From JBOFBH01 sp051657715 (GTDB lineage Bacteria; Actinomycetota; Actinomycetes; Actinomycetales; Angustibacteraceae): a stretch of 64,000 nt of DNA. Of this stretch, positions 1-8,952 are shown piece by piece. The translations under genes were made by a program, and so were the position numbers. Under the pieces are notes generated by a model that saw only the letters and a program-made list of their open reading frames with translations, made no database searches and was not told the DNA's origin. The first letter of the stretch is position 1; each line of letters starts with the position of its first letter. The stretch spans positions 1-64,000 of the forward strand of contig JBOFLF010000067.1 of the NCBI GenBank assembly GCA_051657715.1, written 5' to 3'.

Positions 1-733
1 GTAGGGGTGTGGTGGGTGGTGTGGGGAGGTTGGCCAGCAGGGGTGGTCCGGGTTGGTTGAGGGTGGGGACGAGGTGTTGGGGGATGTGGGTGTAGGTGCG
101 TTTGGGGTTGGGGACGGCTGCCCATTGGCCGTTGATGAGGGCGAGTTTTGAGGTGGTGTGGATGGTGAGGAGTTGGGTGAGCAGGGCTTGCGAGTCCCGG
201 TACTGCGTGGTCAGCCACGGCCTCTCCGGGTCGCCGTCCTCGCGGTGCGGTCGAAGGACCCAGCCTTGGACTGGGTTGTGTAGGGACCAGGTGCCGTCGC
301 TGAACTGCAGCATGGGTTGTTTGCGGTCTGAGTCGTTGCGGGGGCAGTCCAGGTAGACCTGCCACCCAGCTCCGGGGTCGACGCGGGCGATCATGGCCAT
401 GAAGTACTCCACGACCGCCTCACCGACGTAGGCCACCCGCCGGCTCCACGACCGCTGGTATGGGTCCGGTGGGCCTACTGGTGGTGGCCCGCCGATCGCG
501 TAGAGCGGTAGAGCGGTTTCTGGTGTGCCGGGGCAGCGGCGGTCGGTGTAGTCGATGAACCATTCCCATAGTCGGCCTAGGCTGGCTGAGGACCCGTCGA
601 ACCCTGCCAGGTCGTGCCCGTCCGCGGTGAGCCACCTCGCTAGCTCGGCGAGTTTGAGCGGGCCACGGGCGACCAGCAGGTCCCGGTAGCGACGCGCGTC
701 CACCATCCGCGCCTGATTCAGAAAGATCGTCAT
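1..733 (-). CDS. candidate immunity protein for the adjacent toxin (partial, runs off window)
   Basis: The frame is open from an ATG at 733 to the window edge, 244 codons without a stop, so the 3' end is missing. The ATG lies 3 bases after the stop of the giant toxin gene, and its ribosome binding site (GGGAG, spacing 6) sits inside the last codons of that gene, so the two are translationally coupled. The protein starts MTIFLNQARMVDARRY, is soluble with no signal peptide or membrane segment, and is rich in Trp (for example GRLWEWFIDYTDRR near residues 57-70). The visible C-terminal end is Pro/Thr rich. I do not recognise the family. Position directly after the toxin tip is the standard place for a cognate immunity gene; that role is inference from context. 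Confidence 0.72.
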   Translation of the reverse strand, partial: MTIFLNQARMVDARRYRDLLVARGPLKLAELARWLTADGHDLAGFDGSSASLGRLWEWFIDYTDRRCPGTPETALPLYAIGGPPPVGPPDPYQRSWSRRVAYVGEAVVEYFMAMIARVDPGAGWQVYLDCPRNDSDRKQPMLQFSDGTWSLHNPVQGWVLRPHREDGDPERPWLTTQYRDSQALLTQLLTIHTTSKLALINGQWAAVPNPKRTYTHIPQHLVPTLNQPGPPLLANLPTPPTTPL

Positions 734-736
734 CGT

Positions 737-3700
737 CTACTCCCAGTGGACGAAGTACGGGATACGCAACTCATCCAGCTCATGCAAGATGGCGCGCGAC
801 GGACCGATCTTACCGTTCTTCCCGATATAGAAATGCCAATACACCTTGTCAACTCGAGGATGATGTTCTCGTAGTGCCGCGTCTTTGTAGGCTTGCCTTT
901 TGATGAGGAATCCCCACGACCGACCCGACTTCACCTCATGCAAATTAGAGATCTCATCGCTGACGCGACTTCTAATGTCGGGGTATCTGATGTGGCCGTT
1001 GATGGGTTCCCGGATTCCGTTTCTCACGAGGTTTCCGGCGTTGTCGCGGATGCCGTTGACGAGTTGGGCGGTGGCTTCTTCGAATTCTGCGGGGGTTTTG
1101 CTGTGGGTTGGTGGTGTGCCGCCGGGCCAGCGGGTGAGCCAGGCGGTGGGGGTGGGGGTGGCGCCGACGCGTAGGTGGGCGATGCGGTGGGCGCCGTTGT
1201 GTTTGATCAGGGTGGCGATGGTCTCGTCAGTCAGGTTAAGGGCGCGCATGGAGTTGACCAGGCCGGGGACTTGGTCGTCGGCCAGGCGTAGGAAGCTGTC
1301 GTTGTGTGTGAGCACGGCCCGCCCGTAGTGGGCCAGGGCGTCGATGCGGTGGGGGAACGTGCGACCGAACCGGGTGACCTTGTAGATGGTGGCGAGGGCG
1401 TCTCCACCGAGCGGGATCATCCCGGCGGCCAGGATGGTGGCGTTGCCGTAGCGGCCCTCGATCAGCGACGCGACCGTGTCTCGGACGTCACCGAACACCA
1501 ACAGGCCCGAGGCGATGTTGCCGGTCAGCCAGGCGAGGCTGTCTCGCCTGCAGACGGTGTTGTCGCCGCAGAAGAACCCCAACGCCACATCACGTTGGAT
1601 CGTGGCTTTGTCCACCGCGGGCATGGGGACGGTGGGGTCGTGGCCCTGGTGGGCGTGGGCGGCCTCGTGGGCGTCGGAGTAGCCGTCGGCGTCGGTGTCG
1701 GCTGAGGTGAGGGGGTTGGTGCCCCAGTCCGCCTCCTCCCCGTCGGACAGGCCGTCGCGGTCGGTGTCGTAGACCAGGGCGGGCAGGCCGGCTTCGAGTT
1801 CTTCGACGTCGGGCAGGCCGTCGCCGTCACCGTCTGGGGTGGTGGGTGCGGAGCGGACGTGGTGGACGGTGATCGGGGTGGTCAACGGCCAGTGGCCGAG
1901 CTCGGCCACGGTCAGGGGCGCGCCGGCTTCGTCGCCGTCGCTGAGGCCGTCGCCGTCGGTGTCCGCCTGGTGCGGGTCGGTGGTGTAGACGCGGGTCGGG
2001 TCGGTGGGGGCGGTGAACCCGTTGGTCTCGACCCAGTCGGTGAGGCCGTCTCCATCGGTGTCGGTGGTGGTGTCGGTGCCGATGTAGTACCGCGGCTTGG
2101 GCTGCACGGCGTCGATCCACGCGGCCACGTCCCCGGCGGTGGGCACGAAGGAATACGTGCCGCCGGAGGACTCGGCCATGTCGTACAGCCACGAAATCCC
2201 GCCAACACCGACGTCGAGCACGTGCACGGGAACCGGACTGATGAAACCGGTGTCCCGCAGGCTGGTTTCACCGTCGGTGAGGTACAGCACCGCGGACGCA
2301 CCGCAGGGCATCTCGTCGTAAGGTTTACCGTCGATGAAATTTGGTCGATCGTCGAGCAGCAATTCCAAAGTCAGGAGATCGTCGGGGGAATCGACAACGT
2401 CGTTCGCACGCAACCACGACGTCTCGGTCCCGGCGAGGTCTGTGATCCGCTGAATCGAGTCCACATAGGAATCGGGTTGTTCTTGGTCGATCTGGCCGAA
2501 GTACGGGTAGGAAAAACCGTCCTGCCCATGGGAATAGAGCTCGGTGAAGTACTGGTAGGTGGCACGGTCGCCAGGTCGCAGGCTGCCGAGGACGGTCCGC
2601 AGGGCACGGAGCCGTTCGTCGCCGGTGTTGATGGTGCTAACGGTGTTGTCGACGATGATCTGCAGGTCCAGAGGTGGCCGGCCAGCCTCGGCGTCCACGC
2701 AGGCTTTGGCCTGGTTGCGCCAGGCGTCCAGGTCGACGACGGCGTACCGCAGCCCGAGCTCGGGCGAGTCGATGGTGACGGTCTTGCCCGCCGAGGAGAT
2801 CGACACGTCGTTGTCGACGAGCTTCCAGGTGTTGCGTTCGTGGTCCCAGGCGAACGGCCGCAGCCGCTGCCATGCGTCGTCGGCGATCCGCAACGGCACC
2901 GGGACGGTCAGATCAGCGATCTGCACCCCACCGCCGCTGCCCGCGGATCCACCGGACGGGTCACCGCTACCCGAGGCCTCGGACGTGCCGGTGACAGCCG
3001 TGGCGGCGGTGACCGCGCCGGGCAGATCCTCGGGGCGGCCGGTGTCCTCCAGGCGCAGGTCGCCGACCAATCCGGCGGATGCCCGGACGTGGGCGGTCGC
3101 GTCCTTGGCGGCCAGGCGTCGGGTGACGGGACGGTCGGCGTCGGGCACGCCACCGCCGCTGGCGGCGGTCGGGTCCAGGCCGACCTCGACCTCGATCCCG
3201 TCCGCGACGCCGTCGCTGTCGGTGTCGGCGCGGGTGGCCGAGGTGTCGGTGGTGGTCTCGCGGCGGTCGTCCAGGTCGTCGCCGTCGGTGTCGGTGGCCA
3301 CCGGGTCGGAGTCGCTGGCCTGCTCGGCGGCGTTGGTGAGGCCGTCGCCGTCGGTGTCGGCACGGTCGTCGGTGGTGCCGTCCTTATCGGAGTCCGGGTC
3401 GGTCGGTGAGGTCACCTCGGTCAGCCGCAGCACCTCGTACCCGTCGGTGAGGCCGTCGTGGTCGGTGTCGGCGACGGTGTCACTCGTGCCGGCCTTGTCC
3501 TCCAGCAGGTCCGGCAGGCCGTCGCGGTCGGTGTCGGTGGTCTGCGCCGTCGGGGTGGCCGGCGCCGACGGCGCCGAGGGCGGGCTGACGCCGAACGCGT
3601 TGATCGCGGTGACCGTGACGGTGTACCGCTGGCCGTTGGTCAGCCCTACGATCCGGGCGGAGACCACGTCGCCGGCCACGGTGATCTGATGGCCACCGGG

Positions 3701-6700
3701 TTCGGCGGTGACCCGGTAGCCGGTGAGTGGCGAGCCGTGGTCCGCGGGGCGGGTCCAGGCGACCTCCAGCGCCGCGTCGTCGCGGTGGGCCTGCACCCCG
3801 ACAGTCGCGGCCGGGACGTTCCCGGCGCACCAGTCGAACGTTGCCGGCGGGCTGTCGCCGAGGTCGTTGGTGGCCGTGACGGCGAACGTGTAGCAGGAGC
3901 CGTAGGCCAGGCCCGGAATGGTCGCCGTGGTGTCAGGAGTGGCGCTGACACCGTCCACGCCGGGGCCGGTGACCCGTACCAGGTACCGGACCGGGCCAGC
4001 GTCACCGGTGCTGGCCGGTGGGCTCCAGCTGACCATCGCGGCGTGGTCACCGGGGGCGGCCCAGGGCTCGATGGGGGCGGAAGGGGCCGCGAACGTCGGT
4101 GCTGCCGCGCTCGTGGTGGCGGTCGCGGTGGCGGCCTGGCCGGTGCCGGCGGCGCTGGCCGCGGCCACGCTGACGGTGTAGCCGACATCGTTCGCGAGAC
4201 CCACGAGCAGCGCCGCGGTGGCCGAGGCGGGCACGGTGAGCTGGTGCCCACCGGGCTCGGCGGTGATCACGTAGTCGGTGACCGCGCTCGACCCGGCCTG
4301 CTGCGGGGCCGCCCACCGCACCAACAGCTGCCGGTCGCCGCCCGTGGTGGTGACCGCCCCGGGCGCGCCAGGGGGCTGAGGTCGCGGGGTGACTGCCGGT
4401 GAGGCCGGCGAGCTCGCGCCGACCCCGACCGGGTTGACCGCGGCCACGGTGAACGCGTACGAGGTGCCGTTGGTCAGCCCGCTCACCACCGTCGACCCGC
4501 CGGTCCCGGTGGCGGGGACGGTGACCACGGTGGCCGGTCCGGCCGGGGCCACCGGCCAGGTGGTCACCCGGTACCCGGTGATCGCGGCGCCACCGTCATC
4601 GGCGGGCGCCTGCCAGGCCACGGTGACCTGCCCGTCACCGGCCGCCGCAACAGGGGCCGCGGGCGCATCCGGTGCCTGCGACCGTGGCGCGACCGCCACC
4701 GACGGCGCCGACGCCGCACCGGCACCCAGGGCATTGCTAGCCCGGACCGTGGCGGTGTACGAGGTGCCGTTGGCCAGCCCAGCCACTGCCACCGAACGGG
4801 CGTCCGGCCCCACGGTGCGGCTCGCGCCACCGGGTGCGTCGGTGGCCGCGCCACCCGGTGACACAGTCACCGTGTACCCGGTGACCGGGGAGCCGCCGTC
4901 GTCGTTCGGCGCCGCCCAGGACACGGTCACCCGGCCGTTGCCCGACGCGAGCGTGGGCGCGGCCGGGGCGGCCGGGGTGGCGAGCACGGTGATGGTCCGC
5001 GACGACGAGGTCGCGGACTGGCCCAGGTCATCGCGGACCTGCACGTCCCAGGTGGAGGACCGGCCGCCGGTCAGCACACCATCCGGCAGCCGCAGCGTGG
5101 CCGTCGAGCCGGGTGCCACGCCAGGCACCGGAAACGTCCTGACGGCGGACCCGGGTGCGACGTCCCGCACCCGGAAGACCGCGGTCAGCCCGGGGCCGGT
5201 GCCCGAGCCGACCCGTGCGGACAGGGTGGGGGTGCGGGTCGGGATCTGCTCACCCGCCGAGGACCCGACCGCCGACCCGGGTGTCAGGTCGGTCGCCGCA
5301 GACGGAGCCAGGGCAACCCGGAACGGGACCATCCCGCTCCAGGAGCCGGCCCGGCCCACGGCGCTGACCGCCCGCGCCCGCAGGTACAGCGCGGCGCCGT
5401 CGGTCAGCGGCGACCCAGCCGAGCAGGACCCCGCACCCAGCGTGGTGGTACATGAGGCCACCAGTGACGTTCCCGACGCGGTCGCGGCCGAGTGGACCTG
5501 GATCTCGTACTTGACCGCGTCTCCGTACGCCACGGTGGAGCCGGACGCGGTGAACGTCGGCGTCGCCGTCGTCGCGTACGTGCCGCCGCCCGCAGACCTG
5601 CCGCCGTCAACCGTGACGCTGGTCGGAGTGGTCGGAACTGCGCCGTAGGTCACGGTCAGGGTCGGTGCCCGGGTGCCGCCGGCGCACCCGGTGGCACCGC
5701 TCGGGTCCACGTTCGCCGAGCAGAAGTACTTGCGCTGCACCGCGTCCGTCTCGCTCGCCCGCAGCTGCAACCCGTGGTTGGGCAGTTTGCCGGTGGCCCA
5801 CGCGTCCACCATCTTCGTGACGTCCACGGTGCCGTACCCGTCGGCGCACCCGGTGCCGTACCCGGAGGAGAACGCGCTGCTCGCCGCGTATGCCGACGAC
5901 GTGCTGACCGTCGGCTGGTTCGCCCAGGTCAACGTCGACGCCGACCACGACTTGGTGATCGGGTACGCCGACACCGGGTACGCGGTGCACGAGAACGACG
6001 CGTAGTTCCACAACCGCAGCTGCGCGGACACCACCTCGCCGGCACCGGTCGTCGGCTGGTCGTCGAACCGCAGCAACGCCCGCATCCGCGCGGACCCGGT
6101 GTACCCGACACCCAGGTTGTGGTTCGAGGCGTGCACGCCGGCCGCGGTCTCGTTGTCCCTGATGTACGTGTCACCGGCCCGGGCCACCGACACGGTCGGG
6201 TCGATCGTCACCGGGTACCGCGTCCCGGGGGCGCTCAGCCAGGCCATCGACGGCGACAGGTCCAGGTGCGGGTCGTCCCCGGCCCCGCCCAGCTGGGCGG
6301 CGATGAACCGGCGGTTGGACGGGATCCCCGCCTCGTCCTGGGCGCTGTCCCACATCTGCGGACGCGGGCTGGTGAACGCCACCTCGCCCCGGTCGTCGAC
6401 GAACTCGTACCCGCCGCCGGCGGCCTCGCGCATCGTCAAACCGGCAGTGTCGAACGGCAGGTGCACCTTCGGCGTCGTTTTCGGCGGCGCCCGCAGCACG
6501 AGCTTCTGCTCGAACCCGTCGGCCAACGCCGTCAGCACCAGGTCCGTCGTCGCGTCCAGCGGGTACGTCGCCTGCGCGCCGTCGATCCGCGGCTCCGGCA
6601 ACGACCGCGCCCACTGCAACGCCACCGCCCGGGCCCCGTCCGCCAACCGGACCGCCGGGCCGTCGCCGCCTGCGGAGAACACCACCTGGGTCTGGGCCGC

Positions 6701-7084
6701 CCGCGGCACCCAGCCCTCGCTGGAGCGGACCAGGGCCACGTCGACCGGCACCCACTGCCCGTCCCGTCGCACCCGCACCGGCGCCACCGACTCGCTCACC
6801 GACACCGTGCCGTCCGGGTTCGCCCAGACCGTGGTCGTCTCCGACCGCTCCCCGCTCACCTCGACCTGGGCGCCCGACTCCCGGGCCGCCGCTACCGCCG
6901 ACTCACGATCCGGCCGCGAGCCCCCATCTGTCTTCGTGGTCCCCTGGCCGGCCGCCCACGCGCGTGCCGCACCACCAACCCCCGGAACCTCCACGCCCCC
7001 GACCACCGAGGCGGCGACCACCACCGCCGCCACCGCGGCGACACTCCGGACCCAGGACAACGCGCGACCAGCCGTCCGCACCAC
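737..7084 (-). CDS. giant secreted polymorphic toxin: DNRLRE, FN3, TSP3-VWA-TSP3, C-terminal REase-fold nuclease
   Basis: About 2115 residues. I chose GTG 7084 because GGGAGG lies 6 bases upstream and an ideal Sec signal peptide follows at once (residues 1-44, hydrophobic AAVAAVVVAASVV, cleavage after AWA); an upstream ATG at 7207 would put 41 unlikely residues before it. Domains in order, roughly: N-terminal region common in actinobacterial WapA/Rhs-like proteins (50-300), DNRLRE domain (303-480), Ig-like region (480-700), five fibronectin III repeats (703-1175), DxDxDG thrombospondin-3 repeats (1181-1310), von Willebrand A-like domain with DNTVS and YLTDGE metal-site motifs (1471-1660), second TSP3 block (1670-1815), pre-toxin helix region (1840-1900), and a tip with YPD (D2036) and EVK (2050-2052), a PD-(D/E)xK nuclease signature. 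No YD/RHS repeats are present. GC falls to about 52% in the tip. Likely an interbacterial nuclease effector; activity is inferred. Confidence 0.8.
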   Translation of the reverse strand: MVRTAGRALSWVRSVAAVAAVVVAASVVGGVEVPGVGGAARAWAAGQGTTKTDGGSRPDRESAVAAARESGAQVEVSGERSETTTVWANPDGTVSVSESVAPVRVRRDGQWVPVDVALVRSSEGWVPRAAQTQVVFSAGGDGPAVRLADGARAVALQWARSLPEPRIDGAQATYPLDATTDLVLTALADGFEQKLVLRAPPKTTPKVHLPFDTAGLTMREAAGGGYEFVDDRGEVAFTSPRPQMWDSAQDEAGIPSNRRFIAAQLGGAGDDPHLDLSPSMAWLSAPGTRYPVTIDPTVSVARAGDTYIRDNETAAGVHASNHNLGVGYTGSARMRALLRFDDQPTTGAGEVVSAQLRLWNYASFSCTAYPVSAYPITKSWSASTLTWANQPTVSTSSAYAASSAFSSGYGTGCADGYGTVDVTKMVDAWATGKLPNHGLQLRASETDAVQRKYFCSANVDPSGATGCAGGTRAPTLTVTYGAVPTTPTSVTVDGGRSAGGGTYATTATPTFTASGSTVAYGDAVKYEIQVHSAATASGTSLVASCTTTLGAGSCSAGSPLTDGAALYLRARAVSAVGRAGSWSGMVPFRVALAPSAATDLTPGSAVGSSAGEQIPTRTPTLSARVGSGTGPGLTAVFRVRDVAPGSAVRTFPVPGVAPGSTATLRLPDGVLTGGRSSTWDVQVRDDLGQSATSSSRTITVLATPAAPAAPTLASGNGRVTVSWAAPNDDGGSPVTGYTVTVSPGGAATDAPGGASRTVGPDARSVAVAGLANGTSYTATVRASNALGAGAASAPSVAVAPRSQAPDAPAAPVAAAGDGQVTVAWQAPADDGGAAITGYRVTTWPVAPAGPATVVTVPATGTGGSTVVSGLTNGTSYAFTVAAVNPVGVGASSPASPAVTPRPQPPGAPGAVTTTGGDRQLLVRWAAPQQAGSSAVTDYVITAEPGGHQLTVPASATAALLVGLANDVGYTVSVAAASAAGTGQAATATATTSAAAPTFAAPSAPIEPWAAPGDHAAMVSWSPPASTGDAGPVRYLVRVTGPGVDGVSATPDTTATIPGLAYGSCYTFAVTATNDLGDSPPATFDWCAGNVPAATVGVQAHRDDAALEVAWTRPADHGSPLTGYRVTAEPGGHQITVAGDVVSARIVGLTNGQRYTVTVTAINAFGVSPPSAPSAPATPTAQTTDTDRDGLPDLLEDKAGTSDTVADTDHDGLTDGYEVLRLTEVTSPTDPDSDKDGTTDDRADTDGDGLTNAAEQASDSDPVATDTDGDDLDDRRETTTDTSATRADTDSDGVADGIEVEVGLDPTAASGGGVPDADRPVTRRLAAKDATAHVRASAGLVGDLRLEDTGRPEDLPGAVTAATAVTGTSEASGSGDPSGGSAGSGGGVQIADLTVPVPLRIADDAWQRLRPFAWDHERNTWKLVDNDVSISSAGKTVTIDSPELGLRYAVVDLDAWRNQAKACVDAEAGRPPLDLQIIVDNTVSTINTGDERLRALRTVLGSLRPGDRATYQYFTELYSHGQDGFSYPYFGQIDQEQPDSYVDSIQRITDLAGTETSWLRANDVVDSPDDLLTLELLLDDRPNFIDGKPYDEMPCGASAVLYLTDGETSLRDTGFISPVPVHVLDVGVGGISWLYDMAESSGGTYSFVPTAGDVAAWIDAVQPKPRYYIGTDTTTDTDGDGLTDWVETNGFTAPTDPTRVYTTDPHQADTDGDGLSDGDEAGAPLTVAELGHWPLTTPITVHHVRSAPTTPDGDGDGLPDVEELEAGLPALVYDTDRDGLSDGEEADWGTNPLTSADTDADGYSDAHEAAHAHQGHDPTVPMPAVDKATIQRDVALGFFCGDNTVCRRDSLAWLTGNIASGLLVFGDVRDTVASLIEGRYGNATILAAGMIPLGGDALATIYKVTRFGRTFPHRIDALAHYGRAVLTHNDSFLRLADDQVPGLVNSMRALNLTDETIATLIKHNGAHRIAHLRVGATPTPTAWLTRWPGGTPPTHSKTPAEFEEATAQLVNGIRDNAGNLVRNGIREPINGHIRYPDIRSRVSDEISNLHEVKSGRSWGFLIKRQAYKDAALREHHPRVDKVYWHFYIGKNGKIGPSRAILHELDELRIPYFVHWE

Positions 7085-7246
7085 GAAAACCCTCCCAGGA
7101 CGCCGCGCGCCGCCCTGGCGCACACCCGTTGGAGGATCGGCACCACCGCCCGCGTCCTGACCAGGACCACCCCAACGGAGCACCTGCCCGCCACGACGAT
7201 CAGCCATCCGGGCTAGGCCGGACGGACCGACAGCGATCGTCCTGAG

Positions 7247-8062
7247 TCAGCCACGTCCAGCGGTGATCCGGCGGAGGAACTGGCGGGTGCGGGGCTGCTG
7301 CGGGTCGTCCAGCACCTGCTCCGGCGGGCCGGCCTCGTGCACCCGCCCGGCGTCCAGGAACACCACCTCGTCGGCGACGTCGCGGGCGAAGGACATCTCG
7401 TGGGTGGCGACCAGCATCGTGGTGCCGGAGTCCTTGACGTCCCGCAGCAGCGCCAGCACCTCGCCGACCAGCTCCGGGTCCAGCGCGCTGGTCACCTCGT
7501 CCAGCAGCATCAGCACCGGCTGGGTCACCAGCGCCCGAGCCACCGCGACCCGCTGCTGCTGGCCGCCGGACAGCTCGTCCGGCCACGCCCGCGCCCGGTC
7601 CGCCAGGCCGACCCGGCGCAGCACCGCCATCGCCTCGTGCTCGGCGCGCTCGGAGTCCCAGCCGTGCACCCGCCGCGGCGCCAGGGTCACGTTGTCCAGC
7701 ACCCGCAGGTGCGGAAACAGGTTGTACGCCTGGAAGACGATGCCGATCCGCGCCCGGACGGCGTCCGCGTCCGCCCGGGGGTCGGTGACGTCCTGACCCG
7801 CCAGCTCGATGACGCCGTCGTCCACCACCTCGAGCAGGTCGACGCACCGCAGCAGGGTGGATTTGCCGGAGCCGGACGCGCCGATCAGCGCGACGCAACG
7901 GTGCGCGGGCACCTCCAGGTCCAGGCCGTCGAGGACGACCGCGGCGCCGTAGACCTTGCGCAGCCCGCTGATCCGCAGCAGCAGGTCGGTCTGCGGCTGG
8001 TTCGCCTGCGTCCGGCCGGCCTGCTCCTGGTCGGCCTGTAGGCGGTCGGCCGGCGAGCTCAC
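7247..8062 (-). CDS. polar amino-acid ABC transporter ATPase
   Basis: Energises import of a polar amino acid through the permease encoded immediately upstream. The 271-residue protein has Walker A GASGSGKST at 61-69, Q-loop Q111, ABC signature LSGGQQQR at 164-171, Walker B LMLLDE at 184-189 and an H-loop (ATHEMS) near 217, all matching the GlnQ/HisP type. The GTG start overlaps the permease stop as GTGA, so translation is coupled. The first 28 residues are an Asp/Gln-rich tail before the conserved domain. It is the last gene of a three-gene operon; the toxin gene follows on the same strand after about 160 bases, so read-through into it is possible. Substrate not determinable from sequence. 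Confidence 0.93.
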   Translation of the reverse strand: MSSPADRLQADQEQAGRTQANQPQTDLLLRISGLRKVYGAAVVLDGLDLEVPAHRCVALIGASGSGKSTLLRCVDLLEVVDDGVIELAGQDVTDPRADADAVRARIGIVFQAYNLFPHLRVLDNVTLAPRRVHGWDSERAEHEAMAVLRRVGLADRARAWPDELSGGQQQRVAVARALVTQPVLMLLDEVTSALDPELVGEVLALLRDVKDSGTTMLVATHEMSFARDVADEVVFLDAGRVHEAGPPEQVLDDPQQPRTRQFLRRITAGRG

Positions 8063-8952
8063 GGCACACCACCCGCGCCCGACCACCCCTGCCGGCGGGC
8101 GACCCGGTCGGTAAGCCGGGTCAGCGGGATGGTGAGCAGCACGAAGAACACCCCGGCCACCACGTACGGGGTGAAGCTGGCGTAGGTGGCCTGCTCGATC
8201 TGCGCCGCCCGGACGGCGTCGATCACCCCGAGGATCGAGATCAGCCCGGAGTCCTTCTGCAGGCTCACCAGGTCGTTCAGCAACGGCGGGACGACCCGCC
8301 GCACCGCCTGCGGCAGCACGACGTGCCGCATCGCCTGCGGGTAGCTCAGCCCCAGACCGCGTGCCGCGGCCAGCTGGCTGGAGTGGATCGACTCGATGCC
8401 CGCCCGGAACACCTCGGCGACGTACGCCGAGTAGGTGAGCACCAGCGACACCCCGCCGTAGAACACCACGCTGTCCGGCAGGCCCTGCAGCCGCAGACCC
8501 GGGACGCCGAACCCGACCAGCAGCAGCACCAGGATGAGCGGCAGTCCCCGGAACAGGTCCACGTACCCGGCGACGAACACCCGCAGCGGGAAGAACACCG
8601 GGCCGCGCAGTGTCCGCAGCACGGCCAGAGCCAGCCCGAGGACGCCGATCGCCACCGCGCACACCACCATCACCCGCACGTTGAGCCACAGGCCCTCCAG
8701 CACGTGCGGGGTCGCGTCGCGGGCGACCCGCCAGTCCAGGAAGCTCTCCCGGACTCGCGGCCACCCCGGGCTGGTCACCACCACTGCGACCACGACGCCG
8801 GTCACCACCGCGCTGCTCGCGACGGCGGTCAGGGCAGATCGCCGGGCCCGCTGGCGACGGTAGGCCAACCGTTCCTGCTGCCGCGCGGAGGGCGCGGAGG
8901 GCGTGGCGGGTGGTGCGTCGGCGGCGGCGTGGTCCGCGAGCTCTTCGCTCAC
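8059..8952 (-). CDS. polar amino-acid ABC transporter permease
   Basis: Membrane subunit of the importer, 297 residues, HisM/GlnP type. A cytoplasmic Ala/Gln-rich N-terminus (1-45) precedes a first hydrophobic segment (TAVASSAVVTGVVVAVVV), then the conserved permease domain with motifs LFRGLPLILVLLLVG and the EAA loop EVFRAGIESIHSSQLAAARG that contacts the ATPase, and LPQAVRRVVPPLLND downstream. One permease gene only, so the pore is presumably a homodimer. The GTG start overlaps the stop of the solute-binding protein gene by 4 bases (GTGA), as its own stop overlaps the ATPase start. The reading frame stays open upstream of the GTG, but that part overlaps the binding-protein gene and is not used. 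Confidence 0.92.
   Translation of the reverse strand: MSEELADHAAADAPPATPSAPSARQQERLAYRRQRARRSALTAVASSAVVTGVVVAVVVTSPGWPRVRESFLDWRVARDATPHVLEGLWLNVRVMVVCAVAIGVLGLALAVLRTLRGPVFFPLRVFVAGYVDLFRGLPLILVLLLVGFGVPGLRLQGLPDSVVFYGGVSLVLTYSAYVAEVFRAGIESIHSSQLAAARGLGLSYPQAMRHVVLPQAVRRVVPPLLNDLVSLQKDSGLISILGVIDAVRAAQIEQATYASFTPYVVAGVFFVLLTIPLTRLTDRVARRQGWSGAGGVP

Noticed and set aside
96..356. Small plus-strand open frame at the left edge
   Set aside because: It overlaps the minus-strand immunity candidate, which is open over 244 codons, coupled to the toxin and has a proper ribosome binding site.
1859..3409. Long open frame on the plus strand opposite the TSP3/VWA part of the toxin gene
   Set aside because: Antisense shadow of high-GC codons; composition is Val/Gly/Arg repetitive, no start signal and no domain.
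1640..3560. Repeated GACxxCGACGGC-type DNA suggesting a CRISPR-like or tandem repeat array
   Set aside because: The repeats encode DxDxDG calcium-binding loops of thrombospondin-3 repeats in frame; spacing is protein-driven and irregular.
7085..7207. ATG at 7207 as start of the giant toxin
   Set aside because: It would add 41 Gly/Arg-rich residues before an ideal signal peptide; GTG 7084 has GGGAGG at spacing 6.
5492..7216. 574-codon plus-strand open frame opposite the toxin N-terminus
   Set aside because: Arg-rich shadow of the real minus-strand gene; the minus-strand product has a signal peptide and recognisable domains.
8063..8764. Upstream extension of the ABC ATPase frame over the permease gene
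   Set aside because: The frame is open by chance; the conserved protein begins at the GTG overlapping the permease stop.
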